Below the pieces are notes generated by a model, which did no database searches, was not told where the DNA came from, and was given only the letters and a program-made list of their open reading frames with translations. DNA of 8,709 bases from Cellvibrionales bacterium. GTDB taxonomy: Bacteria; Pseudomonadota; Gammaproteobacteria; Pseudomonadales; UBA7434. Positions 5,121 to 8,709 of the stretch are shown here, piece by piece (the stretch's first letter is position 1; every line of letters starts with the position of its first letter). A program made the translations under genes and the position numbers. The stretch is taken from the NCBI GenBank assembly GCA_018668095.1, contig JABIQF010000211.1:1-8709 (forward strand). The letters run 5' to 3'.

Positions 5121-5987
5121 TTAGTCACTAAAAAACTCGGATGCCCTAGCCGCTAAACTAGCACTGTGTTTATCTTCCATATGCATATGATGACCACCAT
5201 CATGAAACTCCATCATAATATGTGAGTACTCTTTAAGCATAGAATCTACACCTGCAGATTTAAACAAGCCATTGTTCGCTAAAATGATTAAACAAGGCAT
5301 TTGTAATGCTGATAAAAAAGCCTGCTGATGCTCTTTACTAAATTTGAAAGCCGAGCCACCAACGGCTCTTGGGTCGTGACGCCACACATAGCCACCCTCT
5401 TTAGCTGGCTTTACTGATCGCTCAGCTAAAGACTGACATTCACTCGCAGTAAGATCAATTTTAGCAATCCTCCGCTCAACAACCTCTTCAATAGAAGACA
5501 TAATTCTTGATGGTCGCTGGTAATTACTTCTTTGTTGATGAAGATAGCGAGATAGATTTTTAGGCGTGCTAGCTTCATCTGATGGCGGCAGTAAAGCACC
5601 ATCAAGCATTAATAGTTTCTCTACTCGTTCAGGCATGGTTGCTGCCAATAACATGCCAACAAAAGCGCCTCGTGAATGGCTTAATATTTTGAAGCTATCC
5701 CAAGCTAACTCGTCCGCTATGGCGAGAATATCGAGTAAATCATCCCATATGTTATAGGCGCCATGCTGACTACGATGATCACTTTCACCATTACCTGCAA
5801 AATCCAAAGCAATAATATGAGAATCGTTTATGAGTGGAGCTATAGCTTCAAAGCTCGCACTATTATCTAACCAACCATGTAGGGCAATAACACGGTTCTT
5901 ATTTCCCATACCCCATTCTTGAGCTGCAATGCTCATGCCGTTAACAACAAATTTTCGCTCTAAAGACGCAGACTGTGTACTTGGCAT
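5121..5987 (-). CDS. Alpha/beta-fold hydrolase, SERHL-like
   Basis: This 288-residue protein has the alpha/beta hydrolase core. H-G-W-L-D-N-S (37-43) supplies the oxyanion region, A-L-D-F-A-G-N-G (60-67) is the next strand and turn, and the nucleophile elbow S-H-S-R-G (103-107) places the catalytic serine at 105. The catalytic histidine is His266 or His267 in G-G-H-H-M-H-M-E (264-271). The cap region with V-W-R-H-D-P-R (201-207) and the following F-K-F-S-x-E (215-219) resembles the serine hydrolase-like (SERHL/MEST-type) group, whose substrates are mostly unknown. The elbow begins with Ser where the family usually has Gly. No signal peptide is visible, so it is cytoplasmic. The ATG at 5987 follows AAAGG by 7 bases. 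It lies 21 bases after sixA, consistent with one transcript. Confidence 0.9.
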   Translation of the reverse strand: MPSTQSASLERKFVVNGMSIAAQEWGMGNKNRVIALHGWLDNSASFEAIAPLINDSHIIALDFAGNGESDHRSQHGAYNIWDDLLDILAIADELAWDSFKILSHSRGAFVGMLLAATMPERVEKLLMLDGALLPPSDEASTPKNLSRYLHQQRSNYQRPSRIMSSIEEVVERRIAKIDLTASECQSLAERSVKPAKEGGYVWRHDPRAVGGSAFKFSKEHQQAFLSALQMPCLIILANNGLFKSAGVDSMLKEYSHIMMEFHDGGHHMHMEDKHSASLAARASEFFSD

Positions 5988-6008
5988 TAAATAACCTTTA
6001 AAACGCGA

Positions 6009-6512
6009 TTAGCGAGAGGGATGATGAGTAAATGAAAGTAAATTTGCGCAGCCTTGTGCTGTTATATCCGCCGACAGCATAGCCAATGAAGATGGATGAA
6101 AAGGATAATTATTTGTACCGCCGAGCTTAAAGCTGTCTGTACCCTGTACAAGCCAATCGACTAAACATGAAACTAATGGCTGATGACTCACTAATAGAAT
6201 TCGATCAAAAGGTAATGTTTCTAGCCATAGGCAGACATTGAGTGGCGTGTTATCACCTAGCAGCATATTACTCGCCTCAGCAATAATTAGACTGTCATCA
6301 AATGCGGCAAGAACGGCTTCTGCGGTCTGTTGAGTTCTGAGAAAAGGGCTGTAAAAAATGGCTTGTAAGCCACCCTCTGCCAGAAAATTATCATATAAAG
6401 TTTTCGCTGCGACACGGCTATTAATAATGCCATGGTCTGTTAATGCACGGCTTGCATCATAATCGCCGCCATATACAGCTTCACCATGGCGAAGTATCGC
6501 TATAGTTTTCAT
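6009..6512 (-). CDS. sixA: SixA-type phosphohistidine phosphatase
   Basis: SixA-type enzymes belong to the histidine phosphatase superfamily and remove phosphate from phosphohistidine; E. coli SixA acts on ArcB and on PtsN-system phosphocarriers. The 167 residues show the phosphoacceptor L-R-H-G-E (7-11, His9), the supporting R-A-L-T-D-H-G (22-28), S-P-F-L-R-T-x-Q-T (55-63, Arg59) and the second histidine in V-S-H-Q-P-L-V (108-114, His110). Length and order of motifs match SixA better than phosphoglycerate mutase or CobC. It sits between gpsA (51 bases upstream) and the alpha/beta hydrolase (21 bases downstream), all leftward. The ribosome site is weak. The phosphorelay it serves cannot be read from this window, since no sensor kinase or phosphotransfer domain is encoded here. 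Confidence 0.92.
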   Translation of the reverse strand: MKTIAILRHGEAVYGGDYDASRALTDHGIINSRVAAKTLYDNFLAEGGLQAIFYSPFLRTQQTAEAVLAAFDDSLIIAEASNMLLGDNTPLNVCLWLETLPFDRILLVSHQPLVSCLVDWLVQGTDSFKLGGTNNYPFHPSSLAMLSADITAQGCANLLSFTHHPSR

Positions 6513-6563
6513 GCCGTAAAATAACTAAGATGAAGCATTGTTAAACGTACTCCTTCAGCATAA

Positions 6564-7586
6564 TTATTCATTAGCTAATAAGAACTCAACATCTTCACTT
6601 TGCTCGCCGAGCATAAGTTGACTCACCATCTCTTCAACACTAACGTCATTAAATAGAATTTCATATAAACCTGAGGCCAAAGGCATATAAACATCATTTT
6701 CATCAGCCTTAAATTTAACGAGCTTAAGAGTATTAACCCCTTCAGCAACCTGTCCTAACTCTTCAGTTGCTTGCTGCAATTTTTTACCGCTACCAATAGC
6801 AAAACCCACTTGGTAGTTACGAGAAAGTGAAGAAGAACAGGTAACGATTAAATCACCGACACCCGCAAGACCCAAAAATGTCATGGGGTTTGCTCCCATG
6901 CTGACGGCAAATCGACTCATCTCTGCAAGGCTGCGCGTCATTAACATCGCACGCGTGTTGTCACCAAGCTGCATCGCTGCACCTAAGCCAGAGATAATGG
7001 CATAAATATTTTTTAAAGCACCGCTCAACTCAACACCGTAAACATCACGGCTGCCATAAACTCTAAAGTAGTTGCTGTGTAAGGCATTTTGTACAGATTC
7101 GATTAACGCAGAATGACTACTCGCAACAACAGTACCGGTTATATGGCGCGCGGCAATTTCTTTGGCTAAATTAGGACCACTTAAAACGCCTAGAGGATTA
7201 TCCGGAAGCGCCTCTGTAAGCACCTCACTCATTAATTTAAAATTGGGTTGCTCAATGCCTTTGGTCGTGCTGATAACCATAGTATCGCTGCGAATATATT
7301 TAGCTAGCTCAACGCTCACCTCTCGACAAGAGCTGCTAGGTACGGCAACAAAAACCATATCGGCATCAACAATAGCCTCTTCAATACTTGTGGTTGCATG
7401 AACATTGTCATTCAACACATAGCCTGGCAAGTAATAACTGTTTCTATGCTCACGATTAATTTCTTCAGCACGTTCTTCATTACGCAGCCAAAGCATTGCA
7501 TGATGACCATTCTCAGCAACGAGATTGCAGAGGGTTGTACCAAAACTTCCACCACCAAGAACAGCAATGCGATAAGTATGATTCAT
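6564..7586 (-). CDS. gpsA: NAD(P)H-dependent glycerol-3-phosphate dehydrogenase GpsA
   Basis: GpsA reduces dihydroxyacetone phosphate to sn-glycerol 3-phosphate, the backbone of phospholipids. From the ATG at 7586 the protein has 340 residues (E. coli: 339). The dinucleotide-binding G-G-G-S-F-G lies at 11-16, T-T-K-G (107-110) contains a conserved lysine, and S-G-P-N-L-A-K-E is at 136-143. The catalytic lysine is read as Lys192 in G-A-L-K-N, followed by G-D-N-T-R (208-212), G-V-G-D-L-I-V-T-C (242-250) and S-R-N (255-257), all hallmarks of the family. The frame stays open to 7646, but the extra residues would be encoded within the htpG terminator stem and lack similarity, so the inner ATG (MNHTYRIAVLGGG) is used; a GGGAA lies about 8 bases before it. 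It heads the gpsA-sixA-hydrolase-membrane protein run. Confidence 0.96.
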   Translation of the reverse strand: MNHTYRIAVLGGGSFGTTLCNLVAENGHHAMLWLRNEERAEEINREHRNSYYLPGYVLNDNVHATTSIEEAIVDADMVFVAVPSSSCREVSVELAKYIRSDTMVISTTKGIEQPNFKLMSEVLTEALPDNPLGVLSGPNLAKEIAARHITGTVVASSHSALIESVQNALHSNYFRVYGSRDVYGVELSGALKNIYAIISGLGAAMQLGDNTRAMLMTRSLAEMSRFAVSMGANPMTFLGLAGVGDLIVTCSSSLSRNYQVGFAIGSGKKLQQATEELGQVAEGVNTLKLVKFKADENDVYMPLASGLYEILFNDVSVEEMVSQLMLGEQSEDVEFLLANE

Positions 7587-7632
7587 GAAACATTTCCCGA
7601 ATACGGTTAGCATTATTAGATTATGCGCATCT

Positions 7633-7663
7633 AAAAAAGCGCCCATGGCAAAACCACAGGCGC
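7633..7663 (-). terminator. Strong rho-independent terminator between htpG and gpsA
   Basis: On the reverse strand GCGCCTGTGG (7663-7654) pairs with CCATGGGCGC (7648-7639) as a 10-base stem with two central G-T pairs and a five-base loop. Six T residues follow (7638-7633). It faces the direction of htpG transcription and lies about 95 bases beyond its stop. gpsA therefore probably has its own promoter in 7587-7632, although I see no clear -35/-10 pair there. Confidence 0.85.
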
Positions 7664-7719
7664 ATTTGAGATCTTAACGGTTTCACGGTCTACTGCCAAT
7701 AGCTACTAACAGAACCGCT

Positions 7720-7750
7720 AAAAAACAGTAGCAACAAAAACCATGCTACT
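7720..7750 (-). terminator. First terminator immediately after htpG
   Basis: On the reverse strand AGTAGCA (7750-7744) pairs with TGCTACT (7733-7727) over a ten-base loop. One G and then six T residues follow (7725-7720). The stem starts 7 bases beyond the htpG stop codon. The stem is only seven base pairs and AT-containing, so it is weaker than the second terminator downstream, and the two together probably insulate gpsA from htpG read-through. Confidence 0.7.
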
Positions 7751-7757
7751 TATCTAC

Positions 7758-8709
7758 TTAGCTACTAAGTTCTAATAACAGCTTGTTCAATCGAGCAACA
7801 AAGCTAGCTGGGTCTTCCAAGCTATCACCTGCAGCCAGCTGAGCCTGATCAAAAAGCAGTCGGCTAAGATCGCCAAAACGCGCCTCATCGGCTTCTTTAT
7901 CTAAACGAGCAACAAGTGGGTGCGTTGGGTTTAATTCAAGAATTGGCTTAGAAGCAGGTAATTCCTGCCCTGCTGCTTCCATAATACGACGCATTTGTGC
8001 ACCCATATCGTGGTCACCAACCACTAAACAAGCCGGAGAATCGGTCAAACGATTGGTAACACGTACCGTTTCAACCTGCTCAGTCAGTATGGCTTGTACC
8101 CTTTCAACCATATCTTTATTGTCTTCTGACAGCTGCTCTTGTTCTTTTTTATCTTCCTCAGCGTCGAGGCTACCCAAATCGAGCTCGCCTTTAGCTACAT
8201 CTTGCAGCTGCTTGCCATCAAAGTCCATCATATGAGACATCAACCAGTCATCAATACGATCATGAAGTAATAAAACTTCGATTCCTTTCTTTCTAAAAAC
8301 TTCTAAATACGGACTGTTTTTTGCTGTAACAAAATTCTCAGCGGCAACATAATAGATTTTTTCTTGGCCATCTTTCATGCGCGCAATATAATCTTCTAAC
8401 GATTGGTTTTGCTCGTCAGTTTCATTATGTGTTGTTGAGAATCGCAATAGTTTTGAGATTTTTTCTTTATTCGCGTTGTCTTCTGCTGGGCCTTCTTTTA
8501 ATACGCTACCAAATGATTTCCAAAAAACAGCATATTCTTCAGGCGCATTTTTGGCCATTTTCTCTAGCATATCTAACGCGCGCTTAGTTAATGCGCTACG
8601 CATGCTTTCAGTTGTCGCATCTTGCTGTAATATTTCACGTGATACGTTTAACGGCAGGTCATTAGAATCAACCACACCCTTAATAAAGCGTAAATAAACC
8701 GGTAAAAAC
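7758..8709 (-). CDS. htpG: Hsp90-family chaperone HtpG, C-terminal half (5' end beyond window)
   Basis: HtpG is the bacterial Hsp90, an ATP-driven dimeric chaperone of the cytoplasm, usually heat-induced. The window holds 316 codons plus the stop, about half of the usual 620-640 residues: the later part of the middle domain and the C-terminal dimerisation domain. The frame is open to the right edge, reading F-L-P-V-Y-L-R-F-I-K-G-V-V-D just inside it. Family landmarks include D-L-P-L-N-V-S-R-E-I-L, V-L-K-E-G-P-A-E-D, M-K-D-G-Q-E-K-I-Y-Y, K-K-G-I-E-V-L-L-L, T-N-R-L-T-D-S-P-A and L-E-L-N-P-T-H-P-L. A charged Glu/Asp/Lys/Gln-rich linker separates middle and C-terminal domains, as in other HtpG proteins. 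The ATP-binding domain and promoter are outside the window. Two terminators follow the gene. Confidence 0.97.
   Translation of the reverse strand, partial: FLPVYLRFIKGVVDSNDLPLNVSREILQQDATTESMRSALTKRALDMLEKMAKNAPEEYAVFWKSFGSVLKEGPAEDNANKEKISKLLRFSTTHNETDEQNQSLEDYIARMKDGQEKIYYVAAENFVTAKNSPYLEVFRKKGIEVLLLHDRIDDWLMSHMMDFDGKQLQDVAKGELDLGSLDAEEDKKEQEQLSEDNKDMVERVQAILTEQVETVRVTNRLTDSPACLVVGDHDMGAQMRRIMEAAGQELPASKPILELNPTHPLVARLDKEADEARFGDLSRLLFDQAQLAAGDSLEDPASFVARLNKLLLELSS

Noticed and set aside
7162..7610. Forward-strand open frames of 70-79 codons opposite gpsA
   Set aside because: They lie antisense to a fully conserved enzyme and are shadows of its codon pattern.
7587..7646. Longer GpsA from an ATG at 7646
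   Set aside because: That ATG lies within the stem of the htpG terminator, and the inner ATG gives the exact family length.
8053..8697. Forward-strand serine-rich open frames opposite htpG
   Set aside because: The serine-rich composition is the antisense reading of the Asp/Glu/Lys-rich HtpG sequence; no independent coding evidence.

Overview
This window looks like chromosomal DNA of a moderately AT-rich gammaproteobacterium. The evidence is the set of families present: EF-P hydroxylase EpmC, PdxB, a UPF0270/YheU protein, a SixA-type phosphatase, a GcvR-like double-ACT protein, GpsA and HtpG. All have clear counterparts in Enterobacteria or Pseudomonas-type genomes. I see no insertion sequence, phage gene, tRNA, rRNA or CRISPR array, so the species cannot be named and the region reads as core genome rather than an island.

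Layout, left to right. (1) A leftward operon, epmC > pdxB > tadA (positions 2193 down to the left edge); tadA is cut by the window edge and overlaps pdxB by 11 bases. (2) A 372-base AT-rich divergent spacer (2194-2565) with two short families of tandem repeats and a candidate promoter for epmC. (3) A rightward gene (2566-3339) for a 257-residue protein I do not recognise, which appears to be built from two related halves. (4) A leftward overlapping pair, UPF0270 gene > tusA (4015 to 3427). (5) A divergent spacer with candidate promoter boxes and mutually exclusive hairpins, then a rightward GcvR-like double-ACT gene (4243-4800). (6) A leftward run gpsA > sixA > alpha/beta hydrolase > small two-helix membrane protein (7586 to 4835). 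(7) The C-terminal half of htpG, leftward from the right edge, followed by two stem-loop terminators that separate it from gpsA.

How the genes relate. Three of them act on translation: tadA makes inosine at tRNA position 34, tusA starts the sulfur relay for 2-thiouridine at position 34, and epmC hydroxylates modified EF-P. pdxB feeds pyridoxal phosphate synthesis, gpsA supplies glycerol 3-phosphate for phospholipids, sixA removes phosphate from phosphohistidine, and htpG is the bacterial Hsp90.

I did not find a convincing new defence or mobile system. The parts least explained by known biology are the duplicated-domain protein at 2566-3339 with its repeat-bearing upstream region, and the tightly overlapped UPF0270-tusA pair.
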